Below are positions 18,093-27,003 of a stretch of 64,000 nucleotides of DNA, piece by piece (within the stretch, counting starts at the first letter, position 1; each line of letters opens with the position of its first letter). The notes under the pieces were generated by a model. That model searched no databases. It was given only the letters and a program-made list of their open reading frames with translations, and had not been told where the DNA came from. A program made the position numbers and the translations under genes. Origin of the DNA: Mesorhizobium sp. WSM3860 (GTDB lineage Bacteria > Pseudomonadota > Alphaproteobacteria > Rhizobiales > Rhizobiaceae). The stretch spans positions 124,001 through 188,000 of the forward strand of contig NZ_NSGF01000005.1 in NCBI RefSeq assembly GCF_002294995.1, in the 5' to 3' direction.

Positions 18093-18998
18093 TCACATGC
18101 GGGATGCCTCCTGCAACATTATCTGCCGCATCCAGGTGCTTGCCGGATCGCTGTTGTGAAGGGTGGGCCATTGGACGGCCTCGGTGAATGTGGGTAGTGG
18201 CCGCGGAAGTTCGACGATCCGCAGGGGGAAAGTCTTTTTGAAATGCTGAACCAGCCGGAACGGTATGGACGCTATACGAGATGTGCCTGAGACCATCGGC
18301 GGGATCATGCTGAAGGCCTGCACGATGATCTCCACACGTCTCTTCAGGCCATGCTCAAGCAAAAATCGTTCCTCGATGGAGGGCATCTGCGCACGGCCGA
18401 GCCTGAAGGCAACATGCCTCATCGACACGTACCTCTCGAATGTAAGCTGCCCCGGCAGCTGCTTGTTCGTGGGGCAGCCTACGCACACGAATCTTTCGTC
18501 GAACAGCGGCGCTCTTGGATGCGCGCTCGACATGAACAATTCCGGAAGGATCAGGAAATCGACGTCACCGCGCCGGAGAAGGTCATCCGGATCGTCATCG
18601 AGCGGCAGCAATTCGAAGCTGACGGCGGGTGCTTCGCGTGCAACACGCTCCACGACCTTTTCAAAAAACACGAGTGTGACGAAATCCGATGCCGTGATCC
18701 GGAAGCGGCGATCGGATTGAGCCGGTTTAAACGGCTCCCAAGAAATAATCGAGCACTGGATGTGCAGGAGTGCGCCGCGAACCGCGGGGGCGAGTGTTTC
18801 CGCACGTGGGGTTAGAACCCGTTCGCGGCCGCTCATCGTAAACAGTTCATCGTTGAAGTAATTACGCAGCCGGCCGACGGCGGCGCTCATGGCCGGCTGA
18901 CTAAGGTTGATGCTGTTTGCCGCCGCCGTAAGGTTGCGCTCGGTCAGCAGCGCATCGAGCACGACGAGGAGGTTCAGATCAAGGCCTTTGAAACGCAT
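18093..18998 (-). CDS. nodD: NodD, LysR-type flavonoid-responsive regulator (copy 1)
   Basis: The 301 aa product has the NodD signature start [20 protein letters not shown], the LysR helix-turn-helix [19 protein letters not shown] at about residues 25-45, then [20 protein letters not shown] and a C-terminal effector domain. It is about 13 aa shorter at the C-terminus than the other copy. NodD binds nod boxes and activates nod genes with plant flavonoids. Upstream of the start, the normal divergent nod box and nodA 5' end are missing; only a nodA 3' fragment remains 50 bp away, so the usual autoregulatory site is lost here. Confidence 0.93.
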   Translation of the reverse strand: MRFKGLDLNLLVVLDALLTERNLTAAANSINLSQPAMSAAVGRLRNYFNDELFTMSGRERVLTPRAETLAPAVRGALLHIQCSIISWEPFKPAQSDRRFRITASDFVTLVFFEKVVERVAREAPAVSFELLPLDDDPDDLLRRGDVDFLILPELFMSSAHPRAPLFDERFVCVGCPTNKQLPGQLTFERYVSMRHVAFRLGRAQMPSIEERFLLEHGLKRRVEIIVQAFSMIPPMVSGTSRIASIPFRLVQHFKKTFPLRIVELPRPLPTFTEAVQWPTLHNSDPASTWMRQIMLQEASRM

Positions 18999-19047
18999 GC
19001 CCTATCCGTCCGTAACGTGGTTGCTTGTCATCGCGACCATCGTATGC

Positions 19048-19197
19048 GTTCGCGTACAGTCCAACTCAGAGGTGTTGTATCTCGACCTGCCGCCCACGCG
19101 TGTGGAGGACGTGCTCGTCGTGTTTATGCCGATTTCGCGGGAGATGAGCGAATGGCCGACATGCACAACAGTTGATCGGATAGGTCCGGAGCGATGA
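19048..19197 (+). pseudogene. nodA: nodA 3' fragment (last ~49 codons)
   Basis: Plus-strand codons read VLYLDLPPTRVEDVLVV, then PISREMSEWPTCTTVDRIG and a stop, matching the conserved C-terminus of the Nod factor acyltransferase NodA (pattern LDLPPTRVEDVLVV...MSEWP...IDRNGPE). The rest of nodA is absent: the frame upstream is nodD leader DNA. The fragment sits divergent to nodD, where an intact nodA would be expected. Confidence 0.85.
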
Positions 19198-19215
19198 AAA
19201 GAATTTTTCACGTGG

Positions 19216-20337
19216 CTAGTTGCTTACAGATTGAGGTTTGAGCAGACTTGGGCGCGGCGTCGCTCCGACAACGGTGCGCGACACATATCCAAGGTCGCGC
19301 GCAATCTTGCGAATTGCCATCGCGATCAGGACGATGGCCACTCCAAGAACACCTGCGAACGCGATTCTGGTCGTGAGATTCCAGGCTTCCCCAAACTGTA
19401 TAAAATCCGTGAGGCGAAACACGGCACCCTGAACCAGATAAAGCAGCAGCGTGCTCTGACCAAGCTCGACCGCGACAAAGCGAGCTATTCTGGTCGAATG
19501 GACATTTCTCCAGCATTGAAACATAAGCTGCACTGCCACTGCAGAAGCCGACACAGAGCCGGAAAACATCAGCAATACTTGCTTAGCTGACAGTTCATCA
19601 TTGATGAACACGTGATTGTTGAAGGCGTAGGTCTGCTTATCCCACCATAGGAAGCATATGAGAGCTGCTATCGAGAGTAAAAATAAGAAAATTGATTTAT
19701 TCGCCCAGATGATACTCTCCTGCCAGCCTTTAGATTGAGCAAAAAAGAACCCAAGACAATAAAATGGGTAAGTGTATCTTATCGACGGGATTATCGATGA
19801 TGTGATGGGGGCGATTGCGATCGCAATTGCAGATGCGCCTATGATCCACATCGATAGACGATTGAAAGTTGTAAAAAACTTAACCAGGATGAACGAAATA
19901 AATGCTGCCCATATGAACCAGTATGTTCCAATGACCTCGGTTAATAGACCCAAGAATCCATCAGTTAAACTCTTCGGCGGAACCATCACGGTGGACTTTA
20001 GCGTCCAAATCAACGCACACCAGAAAAGCATTGGCAGCAGTAACTGGGTTGCTCGATCGCTGACCGCTTGAATGAACGGTTTTCGCAAGATTGCCCCGGA
20101 AGAGAGATAGCCGCTTATCGCCATAAAGAGGGGCATGTGAAATATGTATATCGACTTGTAATACGGCGACAGCCAAAAGGCGTCAGTGCCGCGGTAAATA
20201 CAATATTGCAATAGGTGCCCAATTATCACCAAAGTAATGAGTATACCTTTGGCGAAATCAAAGCTTAGGTCTCGGTTGTTTGCTCCTGCTCGGCGCGAGC
20301 CGCGTGCCTCCGCTCCGACTGTTATGTGATCAAGCAT
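19216..20337 (-). CDS. nolL: NolL, Nod factor O-acetyltransferase (acyltransferase 3 family)
   Basis: The 373 aa product is a multi-span membrane acyltransferase: FDFAKGILITLVIIGHLLQY carries the active-site histidine of the family, followed by YIFHMPLFMAISGYLSSGAI and about ten hydrophobic helices. NolL acetylates the fucose on the reducing end of Nod factors in Mesorhizobium loti and Rhizobium etli. It overlaps by 8 bp a nodA-derived frame that follows a nod box, so it is probably transcribed from that nod box. Base composition is lower in GC than its neighbours, common among nod genes. Confidence 0.88.
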   Translation of the reverse strand: MLDHITVGAEARGSRRAGANNRDLSFDFAKGILITLVIIGHLLQYCIYRGTDAFWLSPYYKSIYIFHMPLFMAISGYLSSGAILRKPFIQAVSDRATQLLLPMLFWCALIWTLKSTVMVPPKSLTDGFLGLLTEVIGTYWFIWAAFISFILVKFFTTFNRLSMWIIGASAIAIAIAPITSSIIPSIRYTYPFYCLGFFFAQSKGWQESIIWANKSIFLFLLSIAALICFLWWDKQTYAFNNHVFINDELSAKQVLLMFSGSVSASAVAVQLMFQCWRNVHSTRIARFVAVELGQSTLLLYLVQGAVFRLTDFIQFGEAWNLTTRIAFAGVLGVAIVLIAMAIRKIARDLGYVSRTVVGATPRPSLLKPQSVSN

Positions 20338-20797
20338 CAGACCTCAGCCTATCTATCGCAGTTGCTACTTGCCGCTTACGGGCACGGCGAGTGCGCCAGT
20401 TTCGGTGCCAAGGATCGAAATTGACGCGGATCGCGGGGTGGATTTGAGGGCCGACCGGGTGCAAGCGGACAAGTGCCTGATCGCAATCTCGACCGCGGTG
20501 GCGGTCGCGATCATGTGTGGCGACGCAGACGCCCGGCACTACGCCGTCTGTGCAGAACCTCTCAAGATGGTTCCGCGGCGCGTGCCGAACCGTGCCGACG
20601 GCGAATGGAATGCCGAACTGCTGCAGCACCGGGCGCATGACGCGGATAGAATGGCTCATTCCGAGTCTCTCAAGATCCGGATGCACCGTGTACAATCCGA
20701 GTTCGCCTACCAAAAAATCAACCTCGCCAGCCGTGAGGAAACGGCGCAGCAGGTCCAAGTGAGCGGCTACGCCGTGCAGTGGCGTGATCGGTTGCAT
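20330..20797 (-). pseudogene. nodA: nodA internal fragment fused to unrelated reading frame
   Basis: Codons 8 to about 85 read HGVAAHLDLLRRFLTAGEVD, VGELGLYTVHPDLERLGMSH and FGIPFAVGTVRHAPRNHLER, the central part of NodA. The first ~65 residues of NodA and its C-terminus are missing; after FCTDG the frame continues into arginine-rich sequence with no NodA similarity. It lies right after a nod box and overlaps nolL by 8 bp. It cannot be a working acyltransferase, but may serve as a leader for nolL expression. Confidence 0.8.
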
Positions 20798-20824
20798 CTC
20801 AGGTGTCTATGCAGCGCCATGGAA

Positions 20825-20871
20825 GTTTGGTAAAATCGATTGTTTAGATCGCGAGCATCCACGCTATGGAT
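20825..20871 (-). promoter_or_regulatory. nod box facing nolL, between nodA fragment and nodD
   Basis: On the minus strand the element reads ATCCATAGCGTGGATG at its left end and AAACAATCGATTTTACC at its right end, a near-consensus nod box. It points toward the nodA fragment and nolL. Its other end is 11 bp from the ATG of nodD copy 2, the arrangement in which NodD also controls its own gene. Confidence 0.92.
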
Positions 20872-20882
20872 AATTGAAAGCC

Positions 20883-21827
20883 ATGCGCTTTAAGGGTCTT
20901 GATCTGAACCTCCTCGTCGTGCTCGACGCGCTGCTGACCGAGCGCAACCTCACGGCGGCGGCAAACAGCATCAACCTTAGTCAGCCGGCCATGAGCGCGG
21001 CCGTCGCCCGGCTGCGCGATTTTTTCAACGATGAACTGTTTACGATGAGCGGCCGCGAACGTGTTCTAACACAGCGTGCGGAAACACTCGCCCCCGCGGT
21101 CCGCGGCGCACTCCTGAAAATCCAGAGCTCGATTATTTCTTGGGAGCCGTTTAACCCGGCTCAATCCGATCGCCGCTTCCGGATCATTCTTTCCGATTTC
21201 ATCACACTCGTGTTTTTTGAAAAGGTCGTGGAGCGTGTTGCACGCGAAGCACCCGCCATCAGCTTCGAATTGCTGCCGCTCGACGACGAGCCCGATGAGC
21301 TGCTCCGGCGCGGCGACATTGATTTCCTGATTTGTCCAGAATTGTTCATGTCGAGCGCCCATCCAAGAGCGGCGCTGTTCGACGAGACGCTGGTGTGCGT
21401 GGGCTGCCCCACGAACAAGCAGCTGCCAGGGCAGCTTACATTCGAAAGATACATGTCGATGAGGCACGTCGCGGTCAGGCTCGGCCGTGCGCAGATGCCA
21501 TCCATCGAGGAACGGTTCTTGCTTGAGCATGGCCTGAAGAGACGTATCGAGGTCGTCGTGCAGGCCTTCAGCATGATCCCGCCGATGGTTTCAGGCACAG
21601 CTCGTATAGGGAGCATGCCCTTCCGGCTGGTTAAATATTTCGAAAGAACCTTGCCCCTGCGGATCGTCGAACTGCCGCTGCCACTACCCACGTTCACCGA
21701 GGCCGTCCAATGGCCCGCCCTTCACAACAGCGATCCGGCAAGCATATGGATGCGAGAGGTATTGTTACAGGAGGCGTCTCGAATGACTTCTCTGCAGGAC
21801 GCCAAAAGGCGTCGCAGGCACGCCTAA
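20883..21827 (+). CDS. nodD: NodD, LysR-type flavonoid-responsive regulator (copy 2)
   Basis: The 314 aa product shares [20 protein letters not shown] and nearly all of its length with copy 1, including the helix-turn-helix and the effector domain; visible differences are scattered (for example [10 protein letters not shown] versus [10 protein letters not shown]). The C-terminus ends in a basic tail DAKRRRRHA. The ATG at 20883 matches the NodD start; a TTG three codons earlier is unlikely. It is divergent from the nod box, as in classical nodD-nodABC regions, and converges with the TIM-barrel gene that ends 14 bp downstream. Confidence 0.93.
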   Translation: MRFKGLDLNLLVVLDALLTERNLTAAANSINLSQPAMSAAVARLRDFFNDELFTMSGRERVLTQRAETLAPAVRGALLKIQSSIISWEPFNPAQSDRRFRIILSDFITLVFFEKVVERVAREAPAISFELLPLDDEPDELLRRGDIDFLICPELFMSSAHPRAALFDETLVCVGCPTNKQLPGQLTFERYMSMRHVAVRLGRAQMPSIEERFLLEHGLKRRIEVVVQAFSMIPPMVSGTARIGSMPFRLVKYFERTLPLRIVELPLPLPTFTEAVQWPALHNSDPASIWMREVLLQEASRMTSLQDAKRRRRHA

Positions 21828-21841
21828 TTTACCCCCGCGTC

Positions 21842-22654
21842 TTACGCCGCCACTCGCGTCAATAGTCCGTGCCGGACTAGATCGATGCTCGCTGCAAGTG
21901 AGCCTGCGAGGTCCTCCAGCGGGTCGGTTGCGTCGACAAAGGATGCCAACGAGAAGGGGCCCCCATAACCGCCATCAAGCAGGGCCCGGATCTGGCTGCC
22001 ATTGTCGGAACCGGCTAGGACGCGATCCGGGTAAATCCAGTGAATTGGATCGTTCACTCTTGAAATGTGCACAAGACCGGTCAGGTCGCAGGAGAAGAAC
22101 GTCTCCCCGGCGAGCGTGTGGTGGAACGTGTCGTGCACGAGGCGGAAGACTGACTGGCCATCAATCGCGGCAATGGCCTTAGCCGCTTCGTGCTTCGATC
22201 GAAGCGAGCAGGTTTGGAAGCCCAGCGGCTCGATGAGACCGATCAGACCGCGCGACTGGAGGATCGGCTTGAGCGCCTTCAAGGCGACACGGAGATCGCC
22301 TCGGCGCTCGCCATTGGCAGGCCATGAGCCGTCGTTGACCGGCACTAACATGAGCATCTTGGCTCCGCAGGCCGCCGCATAATCGGCGAGCTTGCTCGCC
22401 TCGGCCTTGCGGGCGGGTGTCCACTCATTGAAGCGCTGCAGGGCATTGACGGAAATAATCCCAACGCCCGCCTCGGCGGCGGCAGACCGGACGTCTGCAG
22501 CCGGCATGCCGAGTGCAATATCGTTACCGCACAGCTGGCTGCGGATCTGGACATCGGTCAGGCCCTGGTCGCGGGCAAAAGCGAAAAGTGCCCTGACGTC
22601 AAGTCCGGGTGTCGCCATATGATCGAGTGCAAAGCGGGGCGATGCTTGGCCCAT
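21842..22654 (-). CDS. TIM-barrel sugar isomerase/epimerase, IolI (inosose isomerase)-like
   Basis: From the ATG at 22654, preceded by GGAAGGAAAA, the product is 270 aa; the frame stays open upstream. It belongs to the xylose isomerase-like TIM barrel family. Blocks such as GIISVNALQRFNEW, LIEPLGF, LVHDTFHHTLAGE and VHISRVND resemble the inosose isomerase IolI (ALNAL..FN, E, LDSFH, YHIDD). The fourth metal-binding Glu, expected near the C-terminal GPFSxE block, seems replaced: the text reads GPFSLASFVD. It converges with nodD. With the neighbouring transporters it suggests cyclitol metabolism. Confidence 0.65.
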   Translation of the reverse strand: MGQASPRFALDHMATPGLDVRALFAFARDQGLTDVQIRSQLCGNDIALGMPAADVRSAAAEAGVGIISVNALQRFNEWTPARKAEASKLADYAAACGAKMLMLVPVNDGSWPANGERRGDLRVALKALKPILQSRGLIGLIEPLGFQTCSLRSKHEAAKAIAAIDGQSVFRLVHDTFHHTLAGETFFSCDLTGLVHISRVNDPIHWIYPDRVLAGSDNGSQIRALLDGGYGGPFSLASFVDATDPLEDLAGSLAASIDLVRHGLLTRVAA

Positions 22655-23276
22655 GGGCTGGTTTTCCTTCCATGAACGGGTTTCATTCTGGGCTGACATG
22701 GCTTTTACCGTGCGTTGATTCACGGCGAGTCAGTCGAACTCACGCTTGTCTCACTGTGGTGCCGCGCCTGCTGAGACATCGCCTGAATAGGTGCAATGAC
22801 CGAAGCTGGTTCGCGGCATTCCATCTGCTTCCGCAAGCTCACCCGCCTACACGGAGAGATGCCCAACCGATCGGATTCAAAGTTCAGGCAGGAGGGTGCT
22901 TCGCGAGAGCCGAGGCCGACGCACAGCGCGACCATCGCGCCGCCCGACGCTTGCCTCAGGCGGCGGATCAACCCGGGACGCGCTGCCGCACCGTCTTGAA
23001 TGCCGCTGGCCACGAAGGCAGCCCTGCGCCGTTGGTCGCGAAGGCACCTTGTGCTCGTCGCGGAAAGCGGTAGGGTCTACATCGCGAAACTCCTTGCGTT
23101 ACCAGTCACATACCGGCAAGCTCGGCTTGCTGAAAACAGCCAGTCAGAAGCTATCGACGTGGTCCAGTTATGCTTGCACGTGATGCGCGCGCCTGGCTTG
23201 CTGCCGAAACGCGGTCTCGGGCATGCCCAAGTCATCACGACCTTCAACCTGCCCGTTGATCACGCAGGCCGGCAAT
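22655..23276. other. Intergenic region between two TIM-barrel genes
   Basis: About 620 bp with no supported gene. Frames on both strands are open because of base composition, without motifs. It likely carries the promoter for the leftward IolI-like gene. Confidence 0.5.
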
Positions 23277-24155
23277 TTACAGCTCCGCGAATTGTGCCAT
23301 CGTGCTGTCGAACACGCGCTTTGCCATTTCATCGAGGCCCAGTTTGCGGTGGCGTGCCGACAGGATTTCTGTCCCGTAGACGCCTTTGTAACCAGCGGCC
23401 CGAATTTCTCGCAAGAACGCCGGGACATCGAGCTCTCCCTCACCGCAGAGTTCGCGATGATGGATGGTGTCTTCCCAAAGGTCGTCAACCGGCGGCACTT
23501 TCATGGCGTCGTCAACTTCTACCGCTTTGATAAAGCGGGTCGGGATCTTGCGGATATCGCTGAACGGAATCCCCCCGCGTGCCAGATGCCAGATGTCGAC
23601 AAGCAGGCCGCCGTTCGGTTGGTCTGCCTCGCTTACAATGGCAAGGCCAGTCTCGATCGTGCGAACGTTCGACCAAGGCATGATCTCCAACACGATATCT
23701 GCGCCATAGACCGCCGCCTCTTGGCACAGTTTTGCGAACTCAGCCGCCATAAGCGGGACATCCGCAGTCTGTTCGTGAAAACCGGGGCCGATCTTGATAT
23801 CGCGCATACCGAGCTCTGCGGCGACATCGAACAACTGGCGGCGGAATTTATCCGACTCCTTCCGCTTCTCGTCGTTACGATACCAGTTCAACAAGAACTC
23901 GATTTCGAGATATTTCATCCCGTTTGCGTTGAGGATGCGCTTCATCTCGGCAAAGCCAATTTTGCTCTGCGTGGCTATCGTGTCCTCATAGTGAAGTCCG
24001 AAGCCTTTGAAGCCGGCTCGCGCTGCTGCCTCTACCCTGTCCTTGAATGGAAACGGGCTGATCTCGACAGGGCCGAGAGGATAAACGTCGCCCGAAAGGG
24101 CAAAATACGAGATCAGGAGTTCAACGTCTTGAGCCACGATGTTGCATCCTATCAT
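23277..24155 (-). CDS. TIM-barrel sugar isomerase/dehydratase-like protein
   Basis: The 292 aa product (ATG at 24155; a TTG at 24188 is possible) is an AP-endonuclease 2-type TIM barrel, the family of IolE, IolI, hydroxypyruvate isomerase and the 3-dehydroshikimate dehydratases AsbF/QuiC. Metal-site residues are present in sequence order: VLEIMPWSNVRT, GLLVDIWHLARGG, IKAVEVDDA and GVYGTEILS. It is transcribed away from the CUT2 transporter operon, with a shared 280 bp promoter region. I infer an isomerase or dehydratase acting on an oxidised cyclitol or sugar. Confidence 0.75.
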   Translation of the reverse strand: MIGCNIVAQDVELLISYFALSGDVYPLGPVEISPFPFKDRVEAAARAGFKGFGLHYEDTIATQSKIGFAEMKRILNANGMKYLEIEFLLNWYRNDEKRKESDKFRRQLFDVAAELGMRDIKIGPGFHEQTADVPLMAAEFAKLCQEAAVYGADIVLEIMPWSNVRTIETGLAIVSEADQPNGGLLVDIWHLARGGIPFSDIRKIPTRFIKAVEVDDAMKVPPVDDLWEDTIHHRELCGEGELDVPAFLREIRAAGYKGVYGTEILSARHRKLGLDEMAKRVFDSTMAQFAEL

Positions 24156-24433
24156 TGAAATTTTGGCAGCCCCGTCCCGCCTGCCCAAGGGAATATCATG
24201 CCGAATTTAGAAAGAAAGGGAAGCGTTTAAGAAACACTTTTGCAGTTTTCGCAATAAGCGGTGTGGCGGGGGTGGCCGGGGACTGCCGACGCCAGTGGTC
24301 GCCCGAGACTAACCGCCTACTCCTCAGGACTTTGGTGCTTTTTGCGTCGGGAGCAACACTGTTTCCCTATCCATCGCCTTTATCCCATCTGACGGGAATG
24401 GCATGAATCTAGAGCCATCAAGGGAGGTAGATT

Positions 24434-25447
24434 GTGAATAAGCTGCACAGATCCATGCTCACCGCGACGCTGTTCGTCTCAGCGGCCGCATTCGCGTCGC
24501 AATGTTATGCGGCCGAGAAAATGAAGCTCGGCCTCTCAATGCCTACGCTCAACACTCCGTTCTTCACCGTTCTGGTGAACGCAGCCACCGATGGGGCCAC
24601 GTCGGTCGGTGGAGAGGTCGTGCAAACGACGAACGCAAACAGGGACGCGAGCCAGCAAGTGACGGATTTCCGCAACCTGATCAGTGCTGGCGCAAACGTG
24701 ATCCTGGCCGGCGTCGTGGATCGCGCCGCCATCAAGCCGGCGCTCGACTACGCAAAGAGCCGCAAGGTTCCGGTGGTCATCGTCGACGACAAGCCTGCCG
24801 CCGGCGAGGTTTACGCAGTTGTGCGTGCCGACAATCTCGAGATGGGAGCGCGCGCAGCTGAAGCTCTCAAAGCCGCCATGGGCGACAAGAAAGGCACTGT
24901 TCTACAAATCACCGGAGCGCTGACGACCACCAACGGCCGCAATCGCAAGGACGGCTTCGACAAGGCGTTCAAAAAAGCCTCCGACGCAAAAATCATTGAA
25001 CAGACCGCCAACTGGGACGGTCCGACAAGCGCGAACGTTGCGCTCACCGTCATGAGCGGCAATCCTGACATCGCCGGCATCTATCTGGCAACGGACACCC
25101 TCTACTATGATCCGGTTTCTTCGGCGCTGAAGTCCCGTGGCCGCCTCGTTCCGGCTGGCGAGTCGGGACACATCGCCATGGTTGCCATCGACGGCGGCTC
25201 GGGTGCCCTGAAGGCAATTCGCGCGGGTTTCCTGGACGCCACCATTTCTCAGCCTGTCGTGGACTACGCCAAGCACGGCGTCGAGTATCTCAATGCTGCA
25301 CTCGAGGGAAAGCCGATGAAAGAAGGCCCGACCGATCACGGCAGCACGGTCGTGAGGGACGGCGCGTATTTCGTCGACGAACTGCCCTCGCCGATTATCA
25401 CCAAAGCAAATGTCGACGACAAAACCCTCTGGGGCAACGCGAAGTAG
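24434..25447 (+). CDS. Sugar ABC transporter substrate-binding protein (CUT2, RbsB-like)
   Basis: The GTG start follows a strong AGGGAGG. A signal peptide (MLTATLFVSAAAFASQCYAA) leads a type I periplasmic binding protein: KLGLSMPTLNTPFFTVLVN, DASQQVTDFRNLISAGANVI, PVVIVDDKP and MVAIDGGSGALKAIRAGFLD are the ribose-binding type repeats. It captures a sugar or polyol in the periplasm. The ATPase and permease genes follow at once, so this is the first gene of an operon that continues into catabolic genes. Confidence 0.9.
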   Translation: MNKLHRSMLTATLFVSAAAFASQCYAAEKMKLGLSMPTLNTPFFTVLVNAATDGATSVGGEVVQTTNANRDASQQVTDFRNLISAGANVILAGVVDRAAIKPALDYAKSRKVPVVIVDDKPAAGEVYAVVRADNLEMGARAAEALKAAMGDKKGTVLQITGALTTTNGRNRKDGFDKAFKKASDAKIIEQTANWDGPTSANVALTVMSGNPDIAGIYLATDTLYYDPVSSALKSRGRLVPAGESGHIAMVAIDGGSGALKAIRAGFLDATISQPVVDYAKHGVEYLNAALEGKPMKEGPTDHGSTVVRDGAYFVDELPSPIITKANVDDKTLWGNAK

Positions 25448-25449
25448 TC

Positions 25450-27003
25450 ATGGCCGCCCGCCCCGAATATTCGAATGCGTCGGCGGCGTCCGAGCAGATC
25501 GTCAAGATCGACGGCGCCGTCAAACGCTTCGGCGGGACCACCGCTCTCAATGGGTTGTCCATCGAGATTAGACGGGGCGAGTCGCATGGCCTGATCGGCC
25601 GCAATGGCGCGGGCAAGTCTACCCTCGTATCAGTCCTCACGGGCCTGAGGGCGATCGATTCCGGGACCTTCTTGCTGAATGGCTCAGCGCCGCCGGCGCT
25701 GAGCGATCGAAATGCGTGGCGCGAGGCGGTAGCCTGCGTCTATCAGCATCGAACTCTCGTTCCAGACCTCAGCGTCGCCGAGAATCTCTACCTTGGGCGC
25801 TACCAAGGCAAACGGGTGATTTCCTGGCGCGCCTTGAACCGGGAAGCTGCAGCGGCCCTGGAGAGCTGGAACATTCCCATCCTCCCCACTACGCAGGTCA
25901 GAGACCTCGGCGTCGGGGAAGCGCAAATGGTGGAGATAGCGCGCGCCCTCAGCCAGGGGTCGCGGTTCGTTATCCTCGATGAACCGACTGCTCAGCTTAT
26001 CACAAGCGAGATCGATCAGCTTATAACGCGGGTTAATGAACTTCGAGAGCGAGGGGTGACCTTCCTTTTTATCTCGCACCACTTGGATGAGGTGCCGCGC
26101 GTCTGTGACGCCGTGACTGTGCTCCGCAACGGTCGCGATGTTTTGCATGGAGACGCGCAAAAGCTCTCTACTGGCCAGATCGTGTCAGCCATGGTAGGGG
26201 ATGAGGCGACTGGCATCGCTTTAACGGCCAGCGAGCACGTAGCGCGGCCGGCGCTCCCCCCCAAGACCCCTGTAGTGCTCAAGGCGCAAGTTAAGGTGGG
26301 CGCTTGCCAGGATGCCCTTGATCTCTCGCTCCGCGCTGGAGAGGTCGTCGGATTGGCCGGACATTCTGGCTCAGGTTCTCGCCATATGGCGCTCGCATTG
26401 GCGGGACACGTTTCGAGGTGGTCGGGCGAGATTGTGCTGAACGGTAAAACCGTTCCCAAGCCTTGGAATCCTGGGACAGCGGTCGCGCGAGGCATGGCGC
26501 TTTTGCCGGAGGATCGCATCAAAACCGGCCTCGTCGGCTCAATGTCCATCGAGGACAACATCACTCTACCGTCCCTCAAAGCATTTTCGAAACGCGTTCT
26601 CATTGACCGGCGGGCTCGCAAAAAATTTGCGGAAGACAATCGCGCAGATCTCGGAATTGTCTGTCATTCGATCAAGCAAGGCGTCGGAGAATTGAGTGGT
26701 GGCAACCAGCAAAAGGTGTTGCTGGGGTCGGCGCTCAGCAGCAACCCATCCGTGCTGATCCTCTTCCACCCAACCGCCGGCGTCGACATCGCCTCGAAGG
26801 CCACCATCCTCGAGATTGTCGAACGGCACCGTCGGGAGGGATTGGCCGTTGTCCTCGTCAGCGACGAACCCGAGGAACTTGCGTTCTGCGATCGTGTCCA
26901 AGTCTGGGTTCGCGGGCGAAAAGTCATCGAAAAAAGCGGGATGAGCGAGGAAGAGCTCGTGTCCGCAATGGAAGGGTTCCATCTGTCTCCGGAGTTACCA
27001 TGA
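25450..27003 (+). CDS. Sugar ABC transporter ATP-binding protein (CUT2, RbsA/MglA-like, two domains)
   Basis: The 517 aa protein has two ABC domains, as expected for RbsA. Domain 1 has Walker [18 protein letters not shown] and Walker B FVILDEPTAQ. Domain 2 starts near residue 280 with a degenerate P-loop (GHSGSGSRHMAL), normal for RbsA second domains, and a good signature LSGGNQQKVLLGS, but its Walker B reads VLILFHPTAGVDI where DEPT is usual. Hydrolysis would rely on domain 1. It begins 3 bp after the binding protein gene and overlaps the permease gene (ATGA). Confidence 0.9.
   Translation: MAARPEYSNASAASEQIVKIDGAVKRFGGTTALNGLSIEIRRGESHGLIGRNGAGKSTLVSVLTGLRAIDSGTFLLNGSAPPALSDRNAWREAVACVYQHRTLVPDLSVAENLYLGRYQGKRVISWRALNREAAAALESWNIPILPTTQVRDLGVGEAQMVEIARALSQGSRFVILDEPTAQLITSEIDQLITRVNELRERGVTFLFISHHLDEVPRVCDAVTVLRNGRDVLHGDAQKLSTGQIVSAMVGDEATGIALTASEHVARPALPPKTPVVLKAQVKVGACQDALDLSLRAGEVVGLAGHSGSGSRHMALALAGHVSRWSGEIVLNGKTVPKPWNPGTAVARGMALLPEDRIKTGLVGSMSIEDNITLPSLKAFSKRVLIDRRARKKFAEDNRADLGIVCHSIKQGVGELSGGNQQKVLLGSALSSNPSVLILFHPTAGVDIASKATILEIVERHRREGLAVVLVSDEPEELAFCDRVQVWVRGRKVIEKSGMSEEELVSAMEGFHLSPELP

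Larger units (their letters stand above)
18093..21827. repeat. Inverted repeat formed by the two nodD copies
   Basis: The two nodD genes (18093-18998 minus and 20883-21827 plus) are long, highly similar inverted copies facing away from each other, with nolL and two nodA fragments between them. Such a pair can recombine and invert the intervening segment. Similarity was judged from the translations and aligned DNA by eye, not measured. Confidence 0.85.

Noticed and set aside
20330..20797. Functional nodA
   Set aside because: It lacks the first ~65 and last ~50 residues of NodA and changes to unrelated sequence.
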